DNA of 38,966 nucleotides from Burkholderiales bacterium (GTDB lineage Bacteria; Pseudomonadota; Gammaproteobacteria; Burkholderiales; Casimicrobiaceae): NCBI GenBank assembly GCA_020845855.1, contig JADLEZ010000132.1:1-38966 (forward strand), written 5' to 3'. Below the pieces are notes generated by a model. It was not told the DNA's origin, did no database searches, and saw only the letters and a program-made list of their open reading frames with translations. Both the position numbers and the translations under genes were made by a program. Shown piece by piece: positions 1 to 8,902 of the stretch. Numbering within the stretch: the stretch's first letter is position 1; each line of letters starts with the position of its first letter.

Positions 1-127
1 CCTTCCCCCCCAGGGGGGCGAGTGCCTTGGGGCGGCCCTGCGGCACTCATTCCCCCCCCGAGGGTCGCTTCGCGCCCTTCCCCCCCAGGGGGGCGAGTGC
101 CTTGGGGCGGCCCTGCGGCACTCATTC
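1..127 (+). repeat. Two tandem copies of a double-hairpin repeat downstream of glgB
   Basis: Two identical 52-bp copies lie at 1-52 and 76-127. Each begins with a C-run/G-run hairpin (seven C, A, six G). A second hairpin follows, with stem GAGTGCC/GGCACTC (20-26 with 42-48, and 95-101 with 117-123) around the 15-nt loop TTGGGGCGGCCCTGC. The 24 bp between the copies look like a partial third copy (C-run then GAGGG). They sit just past the glgB stop, so they could act as a 3' stem-loop or terminator-like element. The same loop with different stems recurs at 8966-8996 and, diverged, at 23213-23243. Confidence 0.85.
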
Positions 128-132
128 GGTCG

Positions 133-2058
133 TCATGGCTCGGGCGTCAGGAACAGCGCTGCGAGCGGCGGCAGCGTGAGGCAGAGCGATTGCGCATGGC
201 CGTGCGCCGGCATGGGCTCGGCCGTGGCTTCACCCAAGTTGCCGACTCCGCTGCCGCCGTACTCGGCGGCGTCGCTGTTGAGGGCTTCGCGCCAGCGCCC
301 CGGCCGCGGGACCCCGAGCCGATAGCGATGGCGCGGCACCGGCGTGAAGTTGCACACGACGAGCACCGGCGCGCCCGCGCGCGCCGGATAGCGCAGAAAC
401 GCGAGCACGCTTTGCGCCGCGTCCGCGTGCGCGACCCACGCGAAGCCGTCCTGCGCGAAGTCCTGGTCGTGCAGCGCGCCTTCGTCGCGCAGCATGCGGT
501 TCAAGTCGCGTACCCACGACTGGACGCCGGCGTGGCGCGGATCCGCGCAAAGGTGCCAGTCGAGGCTCTCGTCGTGGTTCCATTCGCGCCACTGCGCGAG
601 CTCGCCGCCCATGAACAGGAGCTTCTTGCCCGGATGGCCCCACATCCAGCCGAACAGCAGGCGCAGGTTGGCGAAACGCTGCCACTCGTCCCCCGGCATC
701 TTGCGCAGGAGCGAGCCCTTGCCGTGGACGACCTCGTCGTGCGACAGCGGCAGCACGAAGTTCTCGCTGAAGGCGTACCACAGGCTGAAGCGAATCTGGT
801 CATGGTGGAAGCTTCGGTGCACGGGCTCGCGGCGGAAGTACGCGAGCGTGTCGTTCATCCAGCCCATGTTCCACTTGAGGTCGAAACCCAGGCCGCCCTC
901 GGCGGTGGGGCGCGACACCAGCGGCCACGACGTCGACTCCTCGGCCGTCATCTTCACGTCCGGGTACGACGCGTGCACCGCGTCGTTCAATTGACGCAGG
1001 AACGACACCGCCGCGAGGTTCTCGCGCCCGCCGTGCTCGTTGCGTACCCACTCGCCGGGATTGCGCGCGTAGTCGAGGTACAGCATCGACGCCACGGCAT
1101 CGACTCGCAGGCCGTCGACGTGGTAGCGGTCGAGCCAGAACATGGCGCTCGACGTGAGGAACGCGCGCACCTCGTCGCGGCCGTAGTTGAAGATGAGGCT
1201 GTTCCACTCGGGATGGAAGCCCTGGCGCGGGTCGGCGTGCTCGAACAGGTGCGTGCCGTCGAAGTACGCGAGGCCGAGCTCGTCGCTCGGAAAGTGCGAC
1301 GGCACCCAGTCGAGGATGACGCCTAGCCCACTCGCGTGCAGGGTATCCACGAACGCCATGAATTCCTGCGGCGAGCCGTAGCGCGCGGACGGCGCGAAGT
1401 AGCTCGTGGTCTGGTAGCCCCACGACCCGTAGAACGGGTGCTCGGTCACCGGCAGGAGCTCGACGTGGGTGAAGCCCATGTCGCGCACGTAGTCCGCGAG
1501 CTCGCGCGCGATCTCGCCGAAGCTTAAGCTGCGCGCCGGGTTGCGCGGGTCGCGCCGCCACGAGCCCAGGTGCACTTCGTAGATCGCCATCGGCCGCGCC
1601 AGCGTGTCGTGCGCCGCGCGCTCGCGCAGCCACGCCTCGTCGTGCCATTCGTAATCGAGGCGCGCGATCACAGAGGCGGTCGCCGGCGGCGCCTCGCTCG
1701 CGAACGCGAACGGGTCCGCCTTGTCGGCCTGGTAGCCGTGAAACTTCGACGCGATGCGGTACTTGTAGCGGTGGCCCGGTTGCGCAGCGGCGACGTAGCC
1801 TTCGAAGATGCCCGAATGATCGTCGCGCTCGGCAAGGACGTGCACGTCGCCGTTCCAGCCGTTGAAGTCGCCGATCACGCTGACGCGCGCGGCGTTCGGC
1901 GCCCACACCGAGAAGCGGGTGCCGTCGCGGTCGGGGTGTGCGCCCAGGCGCTCGTACAGGCGCTGGTGCGTTCCCTGCCGGAAAAGGTAGGTATCGAAAC
2001 CGCTGAGCGCGGGACGCAGGTCTTTCGCGTGGGCGTCGGCGGCGGGAGTCGTGGGCAT
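133..2058 (-). CDS. glgB: 1,4-alpha-glucan branching enzyme GlgB
   Basis: Cytoplasmic GH13 enzyme that forms alpha-1,6 branches in glycogen. An N-terminal CBM48-like segment ([18 protein letters not shown]) precedes a complete catalytic barrel. Visible residues are the nucleophile Asp in [11 protein letters not shown], the acid Glu in TAEEST 53 residues later (the same spacing as in E. coli GlgB) and Asp in [12 protein letters not shown]. At about 641 aa it is shorter than the E. coli protein of about 730 aa because the extra N1 domain is absent, which is common. I use the ATG at 2058; an in-frame GTG at 2064 would add two residues, and neither has a clear ribosome site. It is last in a tight minus-strand operon after the MFS and DHH genes (18-bp gap). 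No other glycogen gene is in the window. Confidence 0.95.
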   Translation of the reverse strand: MPTTPAADAHAKDLRPALSGFDTYLFRQGTHQRLYERLGAHPDRDGTRFSVWAPNAARVSVIGDFNGWNGDVHVLAERDDHSGIFEGYVAAAQPGHRYKYRIASKFHGYQADKADPFAFASEAPPATASVIARLDYEWHDEAWLRERAAHDTLARPMAIYEVHLGSWRRDPRNPARSLSFGEIARELADYVRDMGFTHVELLPVTEHPFYGSWGYQTTSYFAPSARYGSPQEFMAFVDTLHASGLGVILDWVPSHFPSDELGLAYFDGTHLFEHADPRQGFHPEWNSLIFNYGRDEVRAFLTSSAMFWLDRYHVDGLRVDAVASMLYLDYARNPGEWVRNEHGGRENLAAVSFLRQLNDAVHASYPDVKMTAEESTSWPLVSRPTAEGGLGFDLKWNMGWMNDTLAYFRREPVHRSFHHDQIRFSLWYAFSENFVLPLSHDEVVHGKGSLLRKMPGDEWQRFANLRLLFGWMWGHPGKKLLFMGGELAQWREWNHDESLDWHLCADPRHAGVQSWVRDLNRMLRDEGALHDQDFAQDGFAWVAHADAAQSVLAFLRYPARAGAPVLVVCNFTPVPRHRYRLGVPRPGRWREALNSDAAEYGGSGVGNLGEATAEPMPAHGHAQSLCLTLPPLAALFLTPEP

Positions 2059-2076
2059 GCGCACGGGTTGCGCCGA

Positions 2077-3042
2077 TTATGACACCGGCGCCGGGTACGC
2101 CCGCGCAAGGCTCGCGATCACCGCCGGAAGCTCCGCGGCCGGCAGGCGATCGATGCCCGCGGCGGCTTCGCGCCCGCCGCCGGCGAAGTCGCGGCACAGC
2201 GCGTGCGCGCCGGTGGGCCGCGCGCGCGGCGCGCGCACGCTGACCGAGAGCGTGCCGTCGCGACCGGTGGTGACCACGGCATGCGCGAGCCCGGGATTCG
2301 CGTTGGCAACTTCGTTGCCGAAGATGCCGCGCACGCGGCGCGTCCACGGCGCGTCGGGCAGCACGTAAACCCGCGCGCCGGGCAGCGTATGCGCCGGCGG
2401 CGTTGCGCGGGCGAGGGCGAGATCGCGCCGACGCGCCTCGTCGATCTGCGCGTACATGGGGTCGGTCGCGACAAAGCGCAGCGGATCGGCGTGGCGCAGG
2501 AGGATGCGCACGAGGTCGTCCGGACGCACGATGGCGTCGTCGAGGTCGTCGGCGTAGGTGTTGAAGGTCAGGCAGTCGCCCAGCGTGTGCAACGCGTCGA
2601 GCGCGCCGGGTCCGAGCGTCAGCGGCGCTGCGAGGCCATGCGCGGCGTCGACGAGGTTGTCGCCGAACGCCGCGACTACGGCCCAGATGCGCTGGCGCCC
2701 GCCGAGGTGACGGTCCACCAGCATGCCGGTGCACACGCCCGGCGCCGGGTCGAGATGCGCGACCACGCCCGGCGGCAGCGGCAGCGCGCCCGCGTAGTGA
2801 TGGTCGAAGTACTCGACCCGCGCGCCGCCGGCGACCACCCGCTCGAGTGCGGCGCGGTTCGCGTCGAGCGCGATGTCGAGCACGGTGATCGTGTCGCCCG
2901 GCTGCGGCTCGACGCGGTCGAGCAGGCGGATGTCGCGCTTGCTGCCGGTCACGAGCACCGAGTCGATCGGCCGCGCGAGGCGCAGCTGCACGATCGACGC
3001 GATGCCGTCGGCGTCGCCGTTGAAGACGTCGTAGTGGGCCAT
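2077..3042 (-). CDS. DHH family phosphoesterase
   Basis: Member of the DHH superfamily of Mn-dependent phosphoesterases acting on nucleotides or polyphosphate-like substrates. The 321-aa protein starts with the motif I region NGDADGIAS, then has DIALD, FDHH (the family signature) and FGDN, which together form the metal site. The C-terminal DHHA1-like substrate motif, normally GGGHxxAAG, reads GGGREAAAG, so the substrate-contacting His appears replaced by Arg. It lies between the MFS gene (21-bp gap) and glgB, so it is probably co-transcribed with both. The exact substrate cannot be told; a link to glycogen metabolism is only suggested by position. Confidence 0.85.
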   Translation of the reverse strand: MAHYDVFNGDADGIASIVQLRLARPIDSVLVTGSKRDIRLLDRVEPQPGDTITVLDIALDANRAALERVVAGGARVEYFDHHYAGALPLPPGVVAHLDPAPGVCTGMLVDRHLGGRQRIWAVVAAFGDNLVDAAHGLAAPLTLGPGALDALHTLGDCLTFNTYADDLDDAIVRPDDLVRILLRHADPLRFVATDPMYAQIDEARRRDLALARATPPAHTLPGARVYVLPDAPWTRRVRGIFGNEVANANPGLAHAVVTTGRDGTLSVSVRAPRARPTGAHALCRDFAGGGREAAAGIDRLPAAELPAVIASLARAYPAPVS

Positions 3043-3063
3043 GGGCGTGTGCGGGCGAGATTA

Positions 3064-4257
3064 TCAGCTTTCCTCGGGCGGCCGCACGTGGCGGAAAGTC
3101 GCGAGCAGCAGCACGTCGTATACGATCTTGATGGTACCCGCGGCGACCAGCGGCCAGCCGAAGGGAGACAGCGCCAGGAGCCAGCCCGCGAGGAACGGGC
3201 TCGCGGCGGCGGCGAGGCTGCGCGGCACCAGGGTCACGCTCGCGGCCGCCGCGCGCTCCTCCGGCGGCACGATCGCCATCACGTAGGAACTTCGCGTCGG
3301 CACGTCCATTTGCGACAGGAACGCGCGCACGACGAGCAGCGCCACCGCCCACGCGAGGTCCGGCACGAGCGCGATCGCCACCAGGCACACGTTGGCCGGC
3401 AGGTGCGTGAACACCATGGTGTTGACGAGCCCGAAACGCTGCGCGACCCGGGCCGCGACGAGGTACGAGATCGCGCTGACAATGCCGGTCACGAAGAACA
3501 GGCTGCCGGCCGCGCCGAGCGTGAGCTCGAAGCGCTGGAACAGCCACAGGGCGAGCAGCGACTGCACGATGAATCCTCCGCCGAAGGAATCGAGCGCGAA
3601 CAGCGCGGCAAGCTTGAACACGGCCCGCCGGGAGCGGGTGAGAGGTCCCGTCGCCCGTGCCGGGGTGGCCGCCGGCATGGGCGGCAGCCCGCGGTAGGCG
3701 AGCGCCACGCCGGCTCCGAGCAGGCCGTAGAGGATGAACATCGCCTGCATGGCCGCGAGCAGCGAAAGACCGTGCCAGCGCGCGAGCAGCGCCGGCACGC
3801 CGGCGGCGAGCGCGCCGACGGCGGCCACCAGGCTCCCGACGAGGGCATAGCGTGCGAACACGGCAGTGCGCCGGCGGTCTTCGACCACGCGCGAGAGCAC
3901 CGCATGCTCCAGCGGCACGAACACGCTGACGTCGCCGTTGGAGGGATTCAGCGTGCCGACGAACGCGATCACGAGGAGCGGCCAGAGCTGCGTCACCGTA
4001 GCGAACCCCGCGCCGGTCGCGGCCATGAGCCCCGCGGCGGCAAGCAGCAGCGCGCGGTAGGGAAAGCGATGTGCGACCAGTCCCACGCCCAGCGTCATCA
4101 CGCCCGACCCCAGCAGGGTGGCCGAGGCGACGAGTCCGACGGTCACGCTCTCGTAGCCGAGCTCGAGCAGATACAGCGGCAGGAGCAGGCTGACGAAGCC
4201 GTCGCCGAAGGCGCGCAAGCCACGGGCGGCGAGGAGGCGGTTGACGTGGGTCGGCAT
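3064..4257 (-). CDS. MFS transporter
   Basis: A 397-aa inner-membrane protein of the major facilitator superfamily with about 12 hydrophobic segments and short charged loops. The first segment follows MPTHVNRLLAARGLRAFGDG, and there is a central loop near residues 190-215 (ARATGPLTRSRRAV). The substrate cannot be predicted. It is first in a minus-strand set with the DHH protein and glgB. Its ATG (4257-4255) lies inside the first 32-bp copy of the GGGGTCAGA repeat, and a second copy directly upstream carries an equivalent CAT, so the 5' end and ribosome site are repeat-derived. The true start could be slightly internal. Confidence 0.85.
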   Translation of the reverse strand: MPTHVNRLLAARGLRAFGDGFVSLLLPLYLLELGYESVTVGLVASATLLGSGVMTLGVGLVAHRFPYRALLLAAAGLMAATGAGFATVTQLWPLLVIAFVGTLNPSNGDVSVFVPLEHAVLSRVVEDRRRTAVFARYALVGSLVAAVGALAAGVPALLARWHGLSLLAAMQAMFILYGLLGAGVALAYRGLPPMPAATPARATGPLTRSRRAVFKLAALFALDSFGGGFIVQSLLALWLFQRFELTLGAAGSLFFVTGIVSAISYLVAARVAQRFGLVNTMVFTHLPANVCLVAIALVPDLAWAVALLVVRAFLSQMDVPTRSSYVMAIVPPEERAAAASVTLVPRSLAAAASPFLAGWLLALSPFGWPLVAAGTIKIVYDVLLLATFRHVRPPEES

Positions 4258-4375
4258 CAGGAAATTGGGGTCAGAGTCGAATTTCGCATCAGGAAATTGG
4301 GGTCAGAGTCGAATTTCGCGGACAATCATGCCATCGGCGGCTACGCCCGCGAATTCGACTCTGACCCCAATTTCC
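4254..4375. repeat. GGGGTCAGAGTC repeat cluster: tandem 32-mers plus inverted copy
   Basis: Two perfect tandem 32-bp copies (4254-4285 and 4286-4317) contain GGAAATTGGGGTCAGAGTCG. A 25-bp inverted partner follows at 4351-4375, giving a long stem with about 33 bases between the arms. The cluster spans the divergent start region of the MFS gene and the amine oxidase gene. Related GGGGTCAGA palindromes occur at 31053-31104 and 33038-33050. It looks like a REP-type element of the kind mobilised by RAYT transposases, but no such transposase is in the window. Confidence 0.85.
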
Positions 4376-5809
4376 TTGCGAGACGACAACGATTACCTGC
4401 GCATCATCGAGCACGGGCTGCCGGCGGTCCCCGGGCCGCGCAAGCGCGTCGTGATCGTCGGCGCCGGAATGGCCGGACTCGCCGCGGCGTCCGCGCTCCT
4501 GCGCGCCGGCCATGATCCCGTGATCCTGGAGGCGAAGGAGCGGGTCGGCGGGCGCGTGTGCACGCTGCGCGAGCCCTTCACCCACGGCCTGTACGCGGAA
4601 GCCGGCGCGATGCGCATCCCGCGCGCGCACAAGCTCACCATGGCCTACGTCGCGAAGTTCGGCCTCGCGACACGCGACTTCCGCATGAACAACCCCGAAG
4701 GGTGGTGCCACGTCTTCGGACGCAAGCAGCGCTTTCGCGAGGTCGACGCCGATCCCGGGCTCATCGGCGCCCACCTGCCCGACCACGAGCGCACCAGCAC
4801 CTGCAATGCGAGGTGGGAGCGGGCGCTCAAACCCTTCGTCGACCGCCTGGCGGCGGGCGACGGCGCCTGGCCCGAGATCGTCGCCAGGTACGACGGCCAC
4901 TCGACGCGCGAGTTCCTGGAGGAGAGCGGCTGGTCCGAGGACGCGATCGAGCTCTTCGGCCTCCTCATGAACCAGGAATCGCTCATGAACGCGTCGTTCC
5001 TCGAGCTTTTGCGCGAGGAAGTCGGCCACTGCTACGTGGACATGGTGCGCATCGAGGGCGGCATGGACCTCCTGCCGCGCGGCTTCCTGCCAGAGCTTGC
5101 GGATCGCATTCGCTTCGGCGCGCGCATGGTGGCGCTCGACCAGTCCGACGACGGCGTATGCGTGCACTACCAGACCGCAGCCGGCCGCATGCAGGCGACC
5201 GGCGACTGTGCGGTCATCACGCTGCCGTTCGCGGTGCTGCGGCACGTGGAAATGCTGAAGCCCCTGTCGCGCGGCAAGCGGCGCGCGATCCGCCAGCTCC
5301 ACTACGATGCGTCGGCCAAGATCCTGCTGCAGTGCCGGCGCCGCTTCTGGGAAGACGACGAGGGGATCTTCGGCGGGGGCACCGTGACCGATCCTGCGAT
5401 CCGCAACATCTACTATCCCGAGGCGGGCCGCGAGACCGGTCGCGGCGTGCTGCTCGCAAGCTACACCTGGGCGGAGGACGCGCAGCGCTGGGGGTCACTC
5501 GCGCCCGAGGAGCGCATCGTGCAGGCGCTGGAGAACGTCGCCGCGATCCACCCGCAGGTGCGCGAGGAGTACGAGGTCGGCGCGTCCAAGATGTGGCACG
5601 ACGACCCGTTCGCCGGCGGCGCTTTCGCGCTGTTCGACCCCAGCCAGCAGACGCTCCTGTACCCGCACATCGTCGCGCCCGAGGGCCGCTTCCACTTCGC
5701 CGGCGAGCACGCGTCGCTCCACCACGCGTGGATCCAGGGGGCGATCGAGTCGGGCCTGCGCGCGGCGAGCGACATCAACGCGCTCCCGTACGGAACTTAT
5801 GCTGGTTGA
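4328..5809 (+). CDS. Flavin-containing amine oxidase / L-amino-acid oxidase-like protein
   Basis: FAD-dependent oxidoreductase of the flavin amine oxidase family, which oxidises amines or amino acids. It has an N-terminal dinucleotide-binding fold (VVIVGAGMAGLAAAS) followed by ILEAKERVGGRV, the GGRV motif typical of the family. The C-terminal FAD-contact region reads FHFAGEHASLHHAWIQGAIESG. The protein is about 493 aa from the ATG at 4328. The start is uncertain: the reading frame stays open back to 4241 through repeat DNA, the ATG at 4328 lies between the repeat arms, and a TTG at 4376 right after the inverted arm would also fit. The substrate is unknown. No convincing partner gene is adjacent; napE starts 88 bp downstream. 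Confidence 0.85.
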   Translation: MPSAATPANSTLTPISLRDDNDYLRIIEHGLPAVPGPRKRVVIVGAGMAGLAAASALLRAGHDPVILEAKERVGGRVCTLREPFTHGLYAEAGAMRIPRAHKLTMAYVAKFGLATRDFRMNNPEGWCHVFGRKQRFREVDADPGLIGAHLPDHERTSTCNARWERALKPFVDRLAAGDGAWPEIVARYDGHSTREFLEESGWSEDAIELFGLLMNQESLMNASFLELLREEVGHCYVDMVRIEGGMDLLPRGFLPELADRIRFGARMVALDQSDDGVCVHYQTAAGRMQATGDCAVITLPFAVLRHVEMLKPLSRGKRRAIRQLHYDASAKILLQCRRRFWEDDEGIFGGGTVTDPAIRNIYYPEAGRETGRGVLLASYTWAEDAQRWGSLAPEERIVQALENVAAIHPQVREEYEVGASKMWHDDPFAGGAFALFDPSQQTLLYPHIVAPEGRFHFAGEHASLHHAWIQGAIESGLRAASDINALPYGTYAG

Positions 5810-5897
5810 CTTCGATCCACGATCGCGCAAAGAATAGCGCGAGCCGCGATGCGGACGCTAAATGCGCCGCAACGCCGGCGCGGAAGACAGGGGAGAA

Positions 5898-6062
5898 ATG
5901 ACCGAGCAAGTCTCGCAATCAGCGGGCAAGACCGAGGAGCTGCGCAGCTTCCTCTTCCTGACCATCGTGATGGTGCCGGTCCTGACCGGGCTCCTGATCG
6001 CCGGCTACGGCTTCGCGGTGTGGATGTACCAGCTCATCGCTGGCCCGCCCACGGGTGGCTGA
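5898..6062 (+). CDS. napE: NapE, small membrane protein of periplasmic nitrate reductase
   Basis: A 54-aa single-span protein beginning MTEQVSQSAGKTEEL. It has one long hydrophobic helix (FLFLTIVMVPVLTGLLIAGY) followed by GFAVWMYQLIAGPP, which matches the NapE family. The function of NapE is not settled; it is encoded with other Nap subunits. The ATG at 5898 is preceded by GGGGAG at a good distance. It is first of napEDABC. No clear FNR or NarL-type palindrome was seen in the 88 bp upstream. Confidence 0.9.
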   Translation: MTEQVSQSAGKTEELRSFLFLTIVMVPVLTGLLIAGYGFAVWMYQLIAGPPTGG

Positions 6063-6064
6063 CA

Positions 6065-6132
6065 TGAGCGCGAAGGGCCGCTCCCGAGCGCGAATAGGCC
6101 CCGAAGCGCAAGGCGCGGAGGGTAATCCAATG
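6065..6132 (+). repeat. 68-nt repeat carrying the ribosome site and start codon of napD
   Basis: The sequence is 59/68 identical to 29022-29089, and its first 28 nt are identical. It begins three bases after the napE stop and ends with GCGCGGAGGGTAATCCAATG, whose final ATG is the napD start and whose GGAGGG is the Shine-Dalgarno. It is open in the napD frame from an ATG at 6064 (SAKGRSRAR...GAEGNPM), so a longer NapD is possible. A diverged tail of the same kind lies before the PerM-like gene at 36871-36890. Confidence 0.85.
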
Positions 6133-6417
6133 ACCGGTGAAGCGCATGTCGCGGGCGTGGTCGTGCACGCGTATCCGGACGCGGCCGCGGCGGTCGCCCG
6201 CCGCATCGGCCGCCTGCGCGGCGCGCGCGTGCATGCGCAAAGCCCCGACGGCAAGCTCGTGGTGACTCTGGAGGCGGGGTCTTCGAACGCGGTCGCGGAA
6301 GCGCTGTGCCGCATCCAGACGCAGGACGGAGTGCTCGCCGCCGCGCTCGTGTACCAGCACGCCGAGCCCTCGGACTCGATGAACGAAGAGGTGGACCTTG
6401 AAGATCACGCGCCGTGA
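6130..6417 (+). CDS. napD: NapD, chaperone for the NapA Tat signal
   Basis: A 95-aa cytoplasmic chaperone. Known NapD proteins bind the twin-arginine signal of NapA and delay export until the cofactor is loaded. The sequence has the expected ferredoxin-like pattern: [21 protein letters not shown], then GKLVVTLE and AALVYQH. I choose the ATG at 6130, with GGAGGG upstream, although in-frame starts at 6064 (ATG) and 6055 (GTG) would prepend about 22-25 repeat-encoded residues unlike any NapD. It overlaps the napA start by 20 bp, implying translational coupling. Confidence 0.9.
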   Translation: MTGEAHVAGVVVHAYPDAAAAVARRIGRLRGARVHAQSPDGKLVVTLEAGSSNAVAEALCRIQTQDGVLAAALVYQHAEPSDSMNEEVDLEDHAP

Positions 6418-8902
6418 ATTCGTGAGGAACTCGGCGGCGGCCGCCGCGGCTGCCGTCGCGGGCGTGCCGCTGCCGGGCGCCGCGCAGGGCATCGTCGCCG
6501 ACGCCGCGCGCACCAAGATGAAGTGGTCGAAGGCGGCGTGCCGCTTCTGCGGCACCGGCTGCGGCGTCAACGTCGCGGTAAAGGACGGCCGCGTGGTCGC
6601 CACCCACGGCGACATCAACAGCGAGGTCAACCGCGGCCTGAACTGCGTCAAGGGCTACTTCCTGTCCAAGATCATGTACGGCGAGGACCGGCTGACGACG
6701 CCGCTTCTGCGCATGAAGGACGGCAAGTACGACAAGAACGGCGAGTTCGCGCCGGTGTCGTGGGACCGCGCGTTCGACGAGATGGCCGCGCAGTGGAAGC
6801 GCGTGCTGAAGGAGAAGGGGCCCACCGCGGTGGGCATGTTCGGGTCCGGCCAGTGGACCATCTTCGAGGGCTACGCCGCCGCGAAGCTCATGAAGGCGGG
6901 GTTTCGCAGCAACAACATCGACCCCAACGCGCGCCACTGCATGGCCTCGGCGGTGGCCGGCTTCATGCGCACCTTCGGCGCCGACGAGCCGATGGGCTGC
7001 TACGACGACATCGAGCACGCCGACGCGTTCGTGCTGTGGGGCTCGAACATGGCCGAGATGCACCCGATCCTGTGGACCCGGGTCACCGACCGCCGGCTGT
7101 CGTCGCCGAAGACGAAGGTCGCGGTGCTGTCGGTGTTCGAGCACAGGAGCTTCGAGCTCGCCGACCTTGGAATCATCTTCACGCCGCAGACCGACCTCGC
7201 CATACTGAACTACATCGCGAACTACATCATCAAGACCAATCGCGTGAACCGCGCCTTCGTCGACAAGCACACGACGTTCAAGCTCGGCAACGACGACATC
7301 GGCTACGGCCTGCGTCCCGAGGACCCGCGCCAGAAGCGCGCCAAGAACGCGGGCGAGCCGGGTGGTGGGAAGCCGATGACGTTCGACGAGTACGCGCGCT
7401 ACGTGGCGAAGTACGACGCCGCGTACGTGAGCAAGCTCTCGGGCGTGCCGAAGACGCAACTCGACCAGCTCGCCGAGCTGTACGCCGACCCGCGGGTGAA
7501 GGTGATGTCGTTCTGGACCATGGGTTTCAACCAGCACGTGCGCGGCGTGTGGTGCAACAACCTGGTCTACAACATCCACCTCCTGACCGGCAAGATCTCG
7601 ACCCCCGGCAACAGCCCGTTCTCGCTCACCGGGCAGCCGTCGGCCTGCGGCACGGCGCGCGAGGTGGGAACGTTCTCGCACCGCCTGCCGGCCGACATGG
7701 TCGTCACCAATCCCAAGCATCGCGCGGAAGCCGAGCGCGTCTGGAAGGTTCCGGCCGGCACTATCCCCGACAAGCCCGGCTATCACGCCGTGCTGCAGAA
7801 CCGGATGCTCAAGGACGGCAAGCTCAACGCCTACTGGGTGATGGTCACCAACAACATCCAGGCCGGTCCGAACCTCATGCAGGAGGGCCTGCCCGGCTAC
7901 CGCAACCCCGCCAACTTCATCGTGGTGTCCGATGCGTACCCGACGGTGACCACGCTGCTGGCCGACCTCGTGCTGCCGGCGGCGATGTGGGTGGAGAAGG
8001 AGGGCGCCTACGGCAACGCCGAGCGCCGCACGCAGTTCTGGCACCAGCTCGTCGACGCGCCGGGCGAGGCCCGCTCGGACCTCTGGCAGCTCATGGAGTT
8101 CTCGAAGCGGTTCAAGATCGAGGAGGTGTGGCCCGCCGAGCTGATCGCGAAGATGCCCGAGGTGCGCGGCAAGAGCCTGTTCGACGTGCTGTACCGCAAC
8201 GGCAGCGTCGACCGGTTCCCGGCGTCGCAGGCCGATCCGGAGTACGCCAACGCCGAGTCGAAGGCGTTCGGCTTCTACGTGCACAAGGGCCTGTTCGAGG
8301 AGTACGCGCAGTTCGGCCGCGGCCATGGCCACGACTTGGCGCCCTTTGACATGTATCACGAGACGCGCGGATTGCGCTGGCCCGTGGTCAACGGCAAGGA
8401 AACGCGCTGGCGCTACGCCGAAGGCAGCGATCCTTACGTCAAGGCCGGCAGCGGGTTCCAGTTCTACGGCAACCCCGACGGCCGCGCCGTGATCTGGGCG
8501 CTGCCGTACGAGCCGGCGGCCGAGTCGCCGGACAAGGAGTTCCCGTACTGGCTGTGCACGGGCCGCGTGCTCGAGCACTGGCACTCGGGGTCGATGACGC
8601 GCCGCGTGCCGGAGCTGTACCGCGCCTTCCCGGACGCGGTCGTGTACATGCATCCGGAGGACGCCAAGGGCCTGGGCCTGCGCCGCGGCAGCGAGGTGAA
8701 GGTCGTGTCGCGGCGCGGCGAGATGCGCTCGCGAGTGGAGACGCGCGGCCGCAACCAGGTGCCGCGCGGCCTCGTGTTCGTGCCGTGGTTCGACGCCTCG
8801 CAGCTCATCAACAAGGCGACCCTGGACGCGACCGACCCCATTTCGCTCCAGACCGACTTCAAGAAGTGCGCCTGCCGCATCGAGAAAGTGGGGGACGCAT
8901 AG
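6398..8902 (+). CDS. napA: NapA, catalytic subunit of periplasmic nitrate reductase
   Basis: Molybdopterin (bis-MGD) and 4Fe-4S enzyme that reduces nitrate to nitrite in the periplasm. It starts with TTG at 6398 because this places the Tat motif TRREFVR at residues 4-10, followed by an alanine-rich hydrophobic stretch. The cluster cysteines are C48, C51, C55 and C83 (CRFCGTGC and LNC). C181 in NARHCMASA is the expected Mo ligand. The C-terminal molybdopterin-binding domain is complete ([19 protein letters not shown]). Its 834 aa is the usual length. Its stop overlaps the GTG start of napB. Confidence 0.97.
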   Translation: MKITRREFVRNSAAAAAAAVAGVPLPGAAQGIVADAARTKMKWSKAACRFCGTGCGVNVAVKDGRVVATHGDINSEVNRGLNCVKGYFLSKIMYGEDRLTTPLLRMKDGKYDKNGEFAPVSWDRAFDEMAAQWKRVLKEKGPTAVGMFGSGQWTIFEGYAAAKLMKAGFRSNNIDPNARHCMASAVAGFMRTFGADEPMGCYDDIEHADAFVLWGSNMAEMHPILWTRVTDRRLSSPKTKVAVLSVFEHRSFELADLGIIFTPQTDLAILNYIANYIIKTNRVNRAFVDKHTTFKLGNDDIGYGLRPEDPRQKRAKNAGEPGGGKPMTFDEYARYVAKYDAAYVSKLSGVPKTQLDQLAELYADPRVKVMSFWTMGFNQHVRGVWCNNLVYNIHLLTGKISTPGNSPFSLTGQPSACGTAREVGTFSHRLPADMVVTNPKHRAEAERVWKVPAGTIPDKPGYHAVLQNRMLKDGKLNAYWVMVTNNIQAGPNLMQEGLPGYRNPANFIVVSDAYPTVTTLLADLVLPAAMWVEKEGAYGNAERRTQFWHQLVDAPGEARSDLWQLMEFSKRFKIEEVWPAELIAKMPEVRGKSLFDVLYRNGSVDRFPASQADPEYANAESKAFGFYVHKGLFEEYAQFGRGHGHDLAPFDMYHETRGLRWPVVNGKETRWRYAEGSDPYVKAGSGFQFYGNPDGRAVIWALPYEPAAESPDKEFPYWLCTGRVLEHWHSGSMTRRVPELYRAFPDAVVYMHPEDAKGLGLRRGSEVKVVSRRGEMRSRVETRGRNQVPRGLVFVPWFDASQLINKATLDATDPISLQTDFKKCACRIEKVGDA

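Noticed and set aside
22-1326. Long open frame on the plus strand opposite glgB
   Set aside because: It is antisense to a clear glgB, is arginine- and valine-rich, and has no domain; it is an effect of high G+C.
6055-6129. N-terminally extended NapD from GTG 6055 or ATG 6064
   Set aside because: The extension is repeat-encoded and unlike NapD, and the ATG at 6130 has a good ribosome site; kept only as a possibility.
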